From the NCBI GenBank assembly GCA_025966315.1, contig JAOPUZ010000028.1:1-53489 (forward strand): a stretch of 53,489 nt of DNA. Direction: 5' to 3'. Source of the stretch: Frankiales bacterium. Its GTDB lineage: Bacteria > Actinomycetota > Actinomycetes > Mycobacteriales > Jatrophihabitantaceae. The notes below the pieces were generated by a model. The model ran no database searches. It was not told the origin of the DNA and worked only from the letters and a program-made list of their open reading frames with translations. Below are positions 9,513 through 17,322 of the stretch, in pieces (position 1 is the first letter of the stretch; each line of letters begins with the position of its first letter). Both the position numbers and the translations under genes were made by a program.

Positions 9513-9998
9513 TTGTTTCGAAACTCGCATCATGATCACGCAAATGGCCGCGGGTACATACCGGGTACACATCAGGATCAAGCTCGCGCGCTTGCTTTCC
9601 ACCGCGATGATGGGTCAAGACGTCGTTCGATTTACCGCGGGTCGATCGAGCTCGAGCGCAAGTTGCGGACGCGTTCGATTGCGCGGACCGCGTGCGCACG
9701 CTCCGAGACCGGCCGCGGGATCGCCGAATAGGCGCAGCCTTCACCTGCGATGGTCATTCGCGGGGTCAGCGATATGCGCGCTACGAGCGATCACCTTGGT
9801 GCTGGCATCGGCACCCGAGAATGTAACTTGATCGTGCAGCAGGCCCGGTGCCGTTGTCTGGACGCGGGGTGACGGACCGGTGCAGCGCAGAGCGCTGACG
9901 GCGCGTCCGGATGGCGTTGTCGCCGTCAGCGGATAGCCTGCCGCCATGAACTCGTAGCGGCTGTCCCGCATGGTCGGCTGACGAAGGAGTCGGGCGAA
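9513..9998 (+). other. Non-coding left flank of the island
   Basis: I find no convincing gene in these 486 bases; the open frames are short and out of character. It contains two imperfect copies of a GGGTACA element (near 9549-9575), one of which (cgggtacacatcag, 9562-9575) recurs near the other end of the island at 16188-16201. Confidence 0.5.
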
Positions 9999-10022
9999 GT
10001 GACGGATCGTGACTCGGTTTAA
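9999..10022 (+). other. Possible 7-codon leader ORF before the TrlF-like gene
   Basis: GAAGGAG at 9983-9989 is the only good ribosome site here. It is correctly spaced for a GTG at 9999 that reads seven codons to TAA, two bases before the ATG at 10024. It could be a leader peptide that hands ribosomes to the next gene, or a trace of a lost original start. Confidence 0.3.
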
Positions 10023-10023
10023 C

Positions 10024-11253
10024 ATGGAGCGAGCGCGGGGAACCGCTTGGCGCATCTGGGACCTGCATATCCACACGCCGTCGTCGATCGTGCAGAACTA
10101 CGGCGCAGACGACGAAAAGACGTGGGAACGGTTCATCACCGAGCTTGAAGCCCTGCCGGAGGACATCAGCGTCATCGGCATCAATGACTACTGGTTCCTG
10201 GACGGGTACGAGCGAGTGCTCGACGCGAGGAAGAGCGGCAGGCTGAACAACCTCGAAGCCATCTTCCCGGTCATCGAGATGCGACTCGACCAGTTCGGAG
10301 GCACGGACGGAGACCTCTCACGAGTCAACCTTCACGTGGTGTTCGATCCAGACCTCACCCCGCAACTCATCCGCGCGCAGTTCATCAACGCGCTACTGCC
10401 GAAAGTTACCCTGTCATCCAGCCACCAAGGCATCGAATGGCAGGCCGTCATCACGCGGGAATCGCTCGCAGACCTCGGGAGCAAGATCAAGGAGACCGTG
10501 CCCAAAGACCGCCTTCCGGACTACGACTCGGACCTGGTCGAGGGCTTCAATAACCTCAACGTCAGGCTGACTGATGTTTGCGCGGTGCTCGATGGTCACT
10601 TTTTCAAGGGCAAGACACTCATCGGGATCGGCAAGACTGAGTGGCGCGACATCAAGTGGAACGACCAGTCCATCGCAGCAAAGAAGAATGTCATCAACTC
10701 GTCCGATTTTGTCTTTACCGCCTATCCGGACCCGGCACGCTGGGCGCGAGACGTGGAAGAGCTTCGCTCCAGCAATGTGACCCACAAGGTGTTGGATTGC
10801 AGCGACGCACACCATTTCTCAGACTCTGACCAACCTGCCCGTTTGGGCGCCTGCCAGACGTGGATGAACACGACCCCTACCCTCGCCGGATTGGCTTACG
10901 CGATCGAGGAGTTCGACCGCCGTGTGTACGTCGGACTGGAACCGCCAGCGCTCGCCCGCATCCGTAGTCATCCCGAGCGCTTCATCGACCGCGTCCGAGT
11001 CTCATCAGAGAACGCTGATCTTCAGCTGTTTCGCCACGACCTGCCCATCAACTCCGGTTTTGTTGCAGTGGTGGGAAACAAAGGGCAGGGAAAGTCTGCA
11101 CTCCTTGACTGCATCGCTCTCGGCGGCAACTCCTCTCGGGACAATGAGTTCGCGCTTCTAAGTCCAACTCGTTTTCTCAAGCCGGCGAACCAAAAGACCG
11201 CCCGCGAGTACGCAAAGAGCTGGTCTGGGCAACGCACGCATCTCGCTCGGTGA
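10024..11253 (+). CDS. TrlF-like protein, N-terminal half: PHP domain and Walker A
   Basis: This 409-residue product opens with a PHP-type metallophosphoesterase motif, DLHIHTPSS, and continues with GINDYWFLDGYERV and a later CSDAHHFSDS. It then runs into an SMC/RecN-like ATPase with a Walker A loop GNKGQGKS at about residue 351. The combination matches TrlF-family AAA-like ATPases (PHP plus coiled-coil ATPase), often found at tRNA-linked loci and suspected of phage defence. The frame stops at TGA 11251-11253, shortly after the Walker A. The Walker B half continues in the -1 frame in the next feature. A GTG at 10009 is an alternative start; neither has a well-spaced ribosome site. The family is clear but activity is uncertain. 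Confidence 0.75.
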   Translation: MERARGTAWRIWDLHIHTPSSIVQNYGADDEKTWERFITELEALPEDISVIGINDYWFLDGYERVLDARKSGRLNNLEAIFPVIEMRLDQFGGTDGDLSRVNLHVVFDPDLTPQLIRAQFINALLPKVTLSSSHQGIEWQAVITRESLADLGSKIKETVPKDRLPDYDSDLVEGFNNLNVRLTDVCAVLDGHFFKGKTLIGIGKTEWRDIKWNDQSIAAKKNVINSSDFVFTAYPDPARWARDVEELRSSNVTHKVLDCSDAHHFSDSDQPARLGACQTWMNTTPTLAGLAYAIEEFDRRVYVGLEPPALARIRSHPERFIDRVRVSSENADLQLFRHDLPINSGFVAVVGNKGQGKSALLDCIALGGNSSRDNEFALLSPTRFLKPANQKTAREYAKSWSGQRTHLAR

Positions 11254-13034
11254 ACCTGATGCAACGGCATGACCGCGCCGTTCCGGTTTCGGTTGAGTAT
11301 CTGCCCCAACAGTTCGTGGAGCGAGTGTGCAACCTCGACCCCGAGGATGACGACAGCGATGAGTTCGAGCGGGAGTTGAGAATAATTCTCTTCACCCACA
11401 TACCCGAGAGCGAGAGGGCGGGCGAAAAGTCCTTCGACGCACAACTGACGCAGAAGACTCAGTCATCCCAAGACACCATCAGCCGCCTCCGAGATGAACT
11501 GCGCGAAAGAATCGGCGGCTACGCCCATGCGGCGGACTTCCGTGCGGCGAACCAGAAGGAGGAGGTGGAGAGCCGCTTAGCGTTGAAGAATGCCGAGGTC
11601 GCAGCGGCGAACGAGACCGTTGCGACGGCGAAGGCTGCGCTCGACGAGCTCGATTCCCATAGCAACGACGACGGCGAACTCACCGGACTTCGAGAAGCCT
11701 CTCAAGAGATCGAGGAGGCGCGAACCGCTCTAATCCAGAGGCGTGCCGCCAACGACCAGCAGCAAGCACGCCTACGGCAACAGCTGACCAACATGGAAGC
11801 TCTCGCCGATAGAGCGGAGGCAATCCGCCTAGACGTCGCAGAACTGAACCGTGAAGCGGAGGCATTGCTTGGCGCCTCTGACGCACCTTTCATCAGCTTT
11901 CTGGTCGACGGCGAACGGTACTCAACCTGGCGCGCGACCGCTGAGGCTGCGCTTGGTCAACTTGGCACCGCGCGCGAGGCGGTCAACCAAGAGCTCGCGG
12001 AACAGGATGAGGCGCGGCGCGAGAACAGGGAAGCCCTCGCCGCAGCGGACAGTGCACGGGAGCGCGCACGCCAGCGTCTTCTTCAATCGGAGGAGCGGGT
12101 TGCTGCCCTCATCGGCGACGACAATGACGAGGAGTCACAGGCAGGTCTTCTAGCACTGCTTGAACGGATCGCCGGCACTCCCGCACGGGTGGAGGAGCTT
12201 CGCCAAGACATCCTGGCGAGTTCGAAGCGCATATTCGAGGCGCTGCAAGCGCAACTGCTCGCGGTGGAGAGCCTCTACGCCCCTGCATCTGCCTTCATCG
12301 CCGAATCCGACGTGGTGAAGAACGCGGGTCTTGAGTTCAATGCAGAGCTGCGCCTTCTTCCAGCCTGGCGAAGCATTGCGGCGGGGTTGGACGGGCGCCG
12401 AAATGGCGACTTCACGGACTGGCTCGCCGTTCTACCCCAGCGCCTTGAGGACACGAGCTGGGCGCAACTTGCGGCACAGCTGTCCGAAGCGTTGCTTCGC
12501 CTGGAACACGAACGCGGGGAACTGGACAGCGACCTACGAGACCCGTCAAAAGTCTTCCGTAATGCCACGACCCTCGATGGGTTCTTGATGAGCATGTTCG
12601 ACCTGCCCTGGCTTGAGGTGAGGTTTGGTCTCACGGGGGACGGTCAGCCTCTATCGCAGCTCTCACCTGGTCAGCGAGGACTTGTGCTTGCGTTGTTTTA
12701 CCTCGTAGTCGATCGCCGGACCACCCCGGTACTCCTGGATCAGCCGGAGGAGAACCTCGACAACGAGACCATCGCCTCGAAGCTCGTCCCTGCCATACAT
12801 GAGGCTTCCGGTCGGCGTCAGACCATTGTGGTCACCCACAACGCCAACCTGGCGGTGGTCGGTGACGCTGACCAGATCGTTCACTGTCAGATGAAGGAGG
12901 AGCGGTTCACCTTGAACAGCGGCAGCATCGCGGAGCTTAACGTAGCCCAGTTCGCGCTCGACGTCCTAGAAGGCACCAAGCCAGCCTTCGATAATCGCCG
13001 CCACAAGTACGAGGCGTTCCCCTCGCTGGCGTAG
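11250..13034 (+). CDS. TrlF-like protein, C-terminal half: coiled coil, ABC signature and Walker B
   Basis: The 594 residues begin with the strand leading to VEYLPQQFVERV. A long Ala/Glu/Arg-rich coiled coil follows (about residues 60-300). The ATPase C-lobe comes last: signature LSPGQRGLVLALF, Walker B VLLDQPEENLD and switch histidine IVVTHNANL. It lacks its own Walker A, which is in the preceding frame. GTG 11250 overlaps the upstream TGA (GTGA), so it could be made separately by coupled translation. Alternatively, a -1 slip at A-AAG (11213-11216) would fuse the halves in a natural-looking join (EYAK then ELVWATHA). A plain frameshift mutation is equally possible. Confidence 0.75.
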   Translation: MNLMQRHDRAVPVSVEYLPQQFVERVCNLDPEDDDSDEFERELRIILFTHIPESERAGEKSFDAQLTQKTQSSQDTISRLRDELRERIGGYAHAADFRAANQKEEVESRLALKNAEVAAANETVATAKAALDELDSHSNDDGELTGLREASQEIEEARTALIQRRAANDQQQARLRQQLTNMEALADRAEAIRLDVAELNREAEALLGASDAPFISFLVDGERYSTWRATAEAALGQLGTAREAVNQELAEQDEARRENREALAAADSARERARQRLLQSEERVAALIGDDNDEESQAGLLALLERIAGTPARVEELRQDILASSKRIFEALQAQLLAVESLYAPASAFIAESDVVKNAGLEFNAELRLLPAWRSIAAGLDGRRNGDFTDWLAVLPQRLEDTSWAQLAAQLSEALLRLEHERGELDSDLRDPSKVFRNATTLDGFLMSMFDLPWLEVRFGLTGDGQPLSQLSPGQRGLVLALFYLVVDRRTTPVLLDQPEENLDNETIASKLVPAIHEASGRRQTIVVTHNANLAVVGDADQIVHCQMKEERFTLNSGSIAELNVAQFALDVLEGTKPAFDNRRHKYEAFPSLA

Positions 13035-13298
13035 CCGATCTTCGTAAACACCGGTCGCGCGGCGAGACGGCCGCTCCCCTCTCCGCCCAGGTCAACGAGT
13101 GTTGTCACGGCGGCGGCGCGAGAGCGCGCCGACTTCCGCTTCGCCGCGGACCCGCCATACCCCTGACGGGTCGTACTGCGGTGAGGTATGCCGTAAGAAC
13201 CGGTCACTCCCGTCATCGCCGGTCGCCCGCACGAGAGCGATCCGTCTGCGCGTACACCGACGGCGGCGGGTGCCGCGCCTAAGGACGGTTCGTGCGCG

Positions 13299-13643
13299 TC
13301 AAGTCGACAGCGATCTGACGTTGTCGCGGGGCTGGCCGTTCGAAACGATGTAGGCATCCGGCGGCGGCGCCGAGTCGATCGGCGACGTCTCGAGGCGGTC
13401 GTCGAACAGGTGGCCGTACTGGTCGAGAGTCATCGTGGCCGACTTGTGGCCGAGCATCTTCTGTACGACCTTGATGTCAGCACCGGCCGCGATGGCCAGG
13501 CTCGCGGCGGTGTGGCGCAGCTCGTGCGGACGCAGACCGGGTAGGCCGATCGCTTCGGCGGCGCGGTCGAACGCGGCGGGGTCGCGGTACCGCACGTACC
13601 ACCGCGACCGTCCGTTGCGGGTTCGCCGCTCGACACTGGCCAT
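13299..13643 (-). pseudogene. Tyrosine integrase with internal deletion
   Basis: The 114-residue frame joins about 22 residues of an integrase N-terminus (RRTRNGRSRWYVRYRDP, the arm-binding domain start) directly to the C-terminal catalytic end. That end keeps HELRHTAASLA, the second histidine MLGHKS and tyrosine DQYGHLF. Phage/ICE integrases of this type are about 370-390 residues, so some 260 residues are missing, including the core-binding domain and first catalytic arginine. The ATG at 13643 has AAGGGG 9 nt upstream. It cannot recombine by itself. It lies just downstream of the RHH gene on the same strand. Confidence 0.85.
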
Positions 13644-13663
13644 GTCTGATCACCCCTTGCTGG

Positions 13664-13951
13664 TTACGACGCCTGCACTCGGGCTTCGAGCGCCTCGCGG
13701 GCAAGTTCGGAGATCGTCTTGCCTTCGTCGCTGGCTATGGCGGCTGCCCGGTCGCGGACCTCCGGCGTCACCCGGAAGGACACTCGTGGCGAGGCCGCCG
13801 CTGCACCTGTGAGTGATGGCCGGCCGGCCTTGCGGCGGACGTCGTCGTCGACGATGGCGTCCGCGACGTCCTCGGTGAGTCGAGTGCCGTCGGACAATCG
13901 GACATCCTCGCGCTCGAGGTCGATCTCGTGGGACTTCGCGCGTTTCGGCAT
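13664..13951 (-). CDS. Ribbon-helix-helix (BrnA/CopG-like) antitoxin-type protein
   Basis: The 95-residue protein starts MPKRAKSHEIDLE. It has a charged middle (RLTEDVADAIVDDDVRRKAGRPSL) and a C-terminal RHH fold, VSFRVTPEVRDRAAAIA then EGKTISELAREALEAR. The ATG at 13951 has AAGGGG about 8 nt upstream. The gene directly upstream (ending at 13954) looks like its toxin but is frameshifted. The toxin-then-antitoxin order resembles BrnT/BrnA. As an RHH protein it should bind DNA and could still repress its own promoter. Confidence 0.75.
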   Translation of the reverse strand: MPKRAKSHEIDLEREDVRLSDGTRLTEDVADAIVDDDVRRKAGRPSLTGAAAASPRVSFRVTPEVRDRAAAIASDEGKTISELAREALEARVQAS

Positions 13952-13953
13952 GA

Positions 13954-14218
13954 TCATCGCCCCTTGAATCGCGTCGGCATCACGTGGATGACGACCAGGT
14001 AGGGGCATTGTCGGCTGGGTCGATCTCGACGGCGATGATCGCCAGCTCTTGACCGCGCTCGTCCGCACCGATCCATAGCCATGCATGCGCGCCACCCACT
14101 GTCGTCATGCGGGTCGGTTCGGCTTGGTCCATGACGTACCGGGCTGACCCGCGGCGGATGCGATGTCGGCGGGCCCATTGCTCCCACCTAGTCGCCTCTG
14201 CGAATTATTGTCCGACAT
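13954..14218 (-). pseudogene. Frameshifted toxin-like gene (BrnT/RelE-fold candidate)
   Basis: Three frames together read like one small protein. It begins ATG TCG GAC at 14218 (MSDNNSQR). The next frame carries WEQWARRHRIRRGSARYVM then HAWLWIGADERGQELAIIAVE, which ends in a stop. The third frame supplies the C-terminus YLVVIHVMPTRFKGR, ending 2 nt before the RHH gene. The strand-rich pattern and position suit a BrnT-like RNase toxin, but the family call is by pattern only. At least one frameshift near 14002-14008 and probably another near 14190 destroy it. Confidence 0.55.
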
Positions 14219-14222
14219 AATT
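14203..14222. promoter_or_regulatory. AT-rich inverted repeat between divergent toxin-antitoxin loci
   Basis: AATTAT-N8-ATAATT, with TGTCCGACA nested inside it, stands out in GC-rich DNA. It sits at the start of the broken toxin gene and about 130 bp before the AbiEi promoter. It is a likely operator for the RHH protein. Confidence 0.45.
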
Positions 14223-14347
14223 AGGTGACGTCAAGCGACATCGCTGCCACGGGTGCTGCGCTGGCTGCGGAGCCAGCGCTGGACCTCGCTGCGTGGGTAG
14301 CGGACATGGCGGCCGACCCAGTCCGACTTGATCACAGACACCGGCAA

Positions 14348-14384
14348 TATTCCAAATCACGACCTTGGCTCGCTATTTGGAATA
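14348..14384 (+). promoter_or_regulatory. Inverted-repeat operator at the AbiEi promoter
   Basis: Perfect 10-bp arms TATTCCAAAT (14348-14357) and ATTTGGAATA (14375-14384) are separated by 17 bp. The right arm abuts TACCCT (14383-14388), a good -10 box placed 6 nt before the GTG at 14395. AbiEi antitoxins are known to repress their own operon through inverted repeats, so this is the probable binding site. Confidence 0.65.
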
Positions 14385-14394
14385 CCCTGGTCTC

Positions 14395-15372
14395 GTGTGG
14401 ATCACGACGCTCGAGGAGAACGGCATCGCGGTGCTACCCGTCGACAGCGACCACGTGCGGCTGACCGATGACGACCACTCGGCGATCTTCTTCGTGCTCA
14501 CCATTCCACGAGTGGCTCGGACCCACGACATCAAGCCCGCGCCCGAGCGCCACGCCCTTCTGGTCACCCGCAGCATCACCAGCGACGCGCTTGAACGCGC
14601 CTGGGCAGCGGGCTGGTCAGTGGTGACCGACGACGGTACCGGCCGGCTTCGGCTCGCGCAGCGAACATTGCGCATGGACTCGGCTGACTCGACGCAGGCG
14701 CCGAAGCGACCCCCGGGCCGGCCGGGCCGCAGCGTCTTCTCCGTGGTGCGCGCACTGTTTGCACTGGCGCACGGAGCCCGACAGGACGAGATCGCCGAGT
14801 TCGCCCACGTCGGTCAGGCCGCGGTCTCGAAGGCGCTCAACCGGCTCGCCGACCGAGACCTGGTAGCGCGAGGCGAGCGCGGTTGGGAGGTGACGGATCG
14901 TGCCGGTGCGGTCTCCTGGTGGCTTGCGAATTACCCGGGACCGGACGGCATCGAGACTCACTGGTTCGGAGTTGACCCGATCAACGAGCAGGCCTACCGC
15001 GCTTACGAGGCGCTCAGCCGCGAGCGGGCGAACCCGGTCGTCTCGGGCGACGTAGCTGCCGACCTCGTGGCGCCGTGGCGGACTCCCCGGCGGGCCACTC
15101 TGTACGCGCAGCGCGGTGCCGACTTCTCCGCCATCGGCTTGACGCCGAGCGATGCCTCGGCGTCGACGTTGACCCTCGTGCTGTCCGACGAGCGCGGCGT
15201 GTGGCCGATCTCGAAGGCTCCGGTTCTTATGGAGATGCGCGGCCACGGCGACGTCGCGAGAGCAAATGCGTTTCAGGTGCTGTACGACCTGTCACGGAGC
15301 CCGGGTCCGGACGCGGGTGAGGCGCTGGAAGCCTGGCACACCTGGATGATCGAGTCAGGCGCGGTGTTGTGA
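14395..15372 (+). CDS. AbiEi-like antitoxin / winged-HTH regulator (type IV TA)
   Basis: The 325-residue protein has a short N-terminal domain (WITTLEENGIAVLPVD). A winged helix-turn-helix follows at about residues 110-165 (VVRALFALAHGARQDEIAEF, VGQAAVSKALNRLADRDLV). The C-terminal domain has SGDVAADLVAPWRTP and TLYAQRGADF, typical of actinobacterial AbiEi-family partners. I chose GTG 14395 over TTG 14365 because the latter lies inside the operator and a -10 box sits 6 nt before the GTG (leaderless). The stop overlaps the next gene by 4 nt (GTGA). It should neutralise the nucleotidyltransferase and repress the operon. Confidence 0.8.
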   Translation: MWITTLEENGIAVLPVDSDHVRLTDDDHSAIFFVLTIPRVARTHDIKPAPERHALLVTRSITSDALERAWAAGWSVVTDDGTGRLRLAQRTLRMDSADSTQAPKRPPGRPGRSVFSVVRALFALAHGARQDEIAEFAHVGQAAVSKALNRLADRDLVARGERGWEVTDRAGAVSWWLANYPGPDGIETHWFGVDPINEQAYRAYEALSRERANPVVSGDVAADLVAPWRTPRRATLYAQRGADFSAIGLTPSDASASTLTLVLSDERGVWPISKAPVLMEMRGHGDVARANAFQVLYDLSRSPGPDAGEALEAWHTWMIESGAVL

Positions 15373-16133
15373 CGGCCCTTAGTCTCAGCGCGTCATCTCA
15401 AGCCGAGGAGGCCGGCTTCCTCGCGATGCGTGATCTCGCGGCTGTGGCTGACGATGTAGGTATCGAGTACCGACTCGTCGGCGGGCAGATGGTGCGGCTG
15501 CACGTCGCTCTCGCCGACGTACCAGAGCCGGTCGTCAGGGTCACGCAGGACGCCGACATGGGGGTCGCGGTGACGTCGGCCCGCGATCCGGCGCTGGTCC
15601 CCGGGCTCGAGGCGCTCGGCTACACCAGGCCAGGTGCGTCCAACCGATTCATCCGGACAACTGACGTCGGCCTGCGTCTCGTCATCGATGTGCTCGCTCC
15701 GGCGTACGGCCGGCGGCTGATCCCGAACCAGCAGCACGGAGACATGGTGCTCGACGAGATCCCCGGCCTGTCGTTGGCGTTGGCGCGCCCAGGTGAGCAG
15801 CTCGACCTCACCGTGACGATGCTCGATGGCAGCACCGTGTCGTTTGCAGCCGTCATTCCCGAGATCAACTCCGCCCTCTGCCTCAAGGCCCTCGGCTGGT
15901 CGAGCCGGCTTGCAGCGAAAGACGCAGTCGATGTCTGGCGGCTGCTGCGCGCGCACCGCCAGCGGATTCCGGAACCCGTCGAGTGGCGCGACTCCGGCGT
16001 TCAGGGCGACGCCGCAGCCGTCCTCCGCGCCGACTTCTCCCGACCGCCCGGCGGCGGTGTCCGCGCCGCGACGACGGATCGCGCCGAACAAGCCGAGAGC
16101 CGAGCGCTGGCGCTTGCCGTGCTGCGCACCTGA
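15369..16133 (+). CDS. AbiEii-type nucleotidyltransferase toxin (type IV TA)
   Basis: This 254-residue protein carries the polymerase-beta-like fold of AbiEii/AbiGii toxins. It has LVGGQMVRLH (the GG-containing loop), TQDADMGV (the D-x-D metal pair) and RLVIDVLAP (third acidic residue), with KALGWSSRLAAKDAVDVW in the helical C-terminal part. AbiE toxins use nucleotides to modify target RNA, in some cases tRNA. The GTG at 15369 overlaps the antitoxin stop, so the pair is translationally coupled. All visible motifs are intact, and the pair is the only clearly complete system in the island. Confidence 0.8.
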   Translation: MTALSLSASSQAEEAGFLAMRDLAAVADDVGIEYRLVGGQMVRLHVALADVPEPVVRVTQDADMGVAVTSARDPALVPGLEALGYTRPGASNRFIRTTDVGLRLVIDVLAPAYGRRLIPNQQHGDMVLDEIPGLSLALARPGEQLDLTVTMLDGSTVSFAAVIPEINSALCLKALGWSSRLAAKDAVDVWRLLRAHRQRIPEPVEWRDSGVQGDAAAVLRADFSRPPGGGVRAATTDRAEQAESRALALAVLRT

Positions 16134-16548
16134 CGCACGTCGATGGGCGAGAATCGAACACTCGCCGGCCACGGAGTTGATCTTCATCGGGTACACATCA
16201 GAACTGAAAACGGCCGATGTTGATCAACGGCAGCAAACGCATGTAGGCCAGTGAATCCGGGATCTTCAAACAGTTTTCAACGATCTCCACAATCGCAAAA
16301 ATCGCCCTCCGGAGGCGGTGGCGCAGGTTCGAATCCTGCCGGGGGCACACATTGCGGGCCCGGATTTGCTGGGCTGTAGCAGTCCTTTCTCTACCGGATT
16401 GGTATGAGATTTTGCGTTCAGTCCGCACCTAGTCCGCAAAGAATTTTCGCGCGGCGGCGGTTTCGTCGCTGTCCGGGTCAGCTAGTGACTCCCGCACGAA
16501 CGCTTGAAGATGTTCCCGATCAGGGAACCTGATGCAGCGGCTTAGGTG
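16134..16548. other. Right flank of the island, no gene
   Basis: No real gene is seen. The stretch is locally AT-richer (16200-16300), carries a second copy of cgggtacacatcag at 16188-16201 and contains the right attachment repeat. The minus-strand frame here that reads CPRQDSNLRHRLRRA is only the complement of the tRNA repeat. Confidence 0.6.
16303..16348 (+). repeat. Right attachment-site repeat (tRNA-Arg 3' end copy)
   Basis: The 46 bases are identical to 9433-9478 of tRNA-Arg. Sequence on either side differs from the tRNA, so no second tRNA gene exists here; this is the distal attachment-site copy that closes the island. Confidence 0.92.
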
Positions 16549-16998
16549 TCAGGCAGGTGGCGAGTAAAGCCGCAGCTTGGCCTGCAGGAGGACGTCGGGC
16601 GCTGAGCGACGAATCTGCTCCTCGTGCCGCGCTTCACGAAGACCGAACCCGGAGTCGCCGTGCGGCCCGGCCAAGACTGACGTTGCCTCGGCGTACGCGG
16701 CGATCCAGTTGTTCCAACCCTCTTGATCGTCGGGTCCAGTCGGGGATGCACCGACCCGGTGCGGACCGGGCAGGTACGGATCGGACGGGGCGCTAGCGAG
16801 TAAGTATTGGCGCAGCGCGTCGACGTCGTGCCACAGCAGTTGGCCGTAAACGCTGACCTTCTCGAGTGACTCAGCCAGCAGACGCACCCTTTCGGCCACG
16901 TCGGCCATCTCCAACCGTGCTTTGAGCGATGGTCGGTTTGGGTCGAGCATTTCAGGCATCGGCATGGGTACCGGTGCGGGTGTCGGTGTGGCGTCCAT
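16549..16998 (-). CDS. Hypothetical protein, mostly helical
   Basis: The 149-residue protein starts with a Pro/Met/Thr-rich tail (MDATPTPAPVPMPMPEM). A helical region follows: LKARLEMADVAERVRLLAE, VSVYGQLLWHDVDALRQYLL. GGAGAAAGGG lies just upstream of ATG 16998 and decides this start over longer frames. No domain is recognised. It is the first gene outside the island's right end. Confidence 0.55.
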   Translation of the reverse strand: MDATPTPAPVPMPMPEMLDPNRPSLKARLEMADVAERVRLLAESLEKVSVYGQLLWHDVDALRQYLLASAPSDPYLPGPHRVGASPTGPDDQEGWNNWIAAYAEATSVLAGPHGDSGFGLREARHEEQIRRSAPDVLLQAKLRLYSPPA

Positions 16999-17322
16999 TC
17001 GCTGCCCTTTCTCCAAGCCGCCGACGGCAATCTCCGTAGCGCAGCCTGGAGCCAGGTTGCCTGCTGACGGCGGCTCGATCTTCGGCCCGACGGATTCATT
17101 TCCGCACCGTGGTTCAACCCGGCAGACCAACTAGGCGTCAATGCGCGCGCGATTGATCCGGCAGAGGCACCATTGCGGCGCGATTCGTCACGCGAGGTCC
17201 ATGACAACGTCGCCGCCTGAGTTTGAGGATCGGGACCATCAGGCAATCGGGTATGCACGCCGGATGTGATGCTTTGCCTGACCAAGAGAAATGAATTGAC
17301 ATTTGCAGAGAAGGGGAGCTGC
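16999..17322. other. Intergenic region between divergent genes
   Basis: This holds the promoters for the hypothetical gene on the left and the FMN reductase on the right. Frames that extend into it lack ribosome sites. I see no RNA or repeat. Confidence 0.5.

Noticed and set aside
9202-9744. Minus-strand frame containing CPRQDSNLRHRLRRAVLYPL
   Set aside because: It is the complement of tRNA-Arg read as protein, a well-known false annotation.
16198-16428. Minus-strand frame with CPRQDSNLRHRLRRA
   Set aside because: It is the complement of the attachment-site copy of the tRNA end; not a gene and not a second tRNA.
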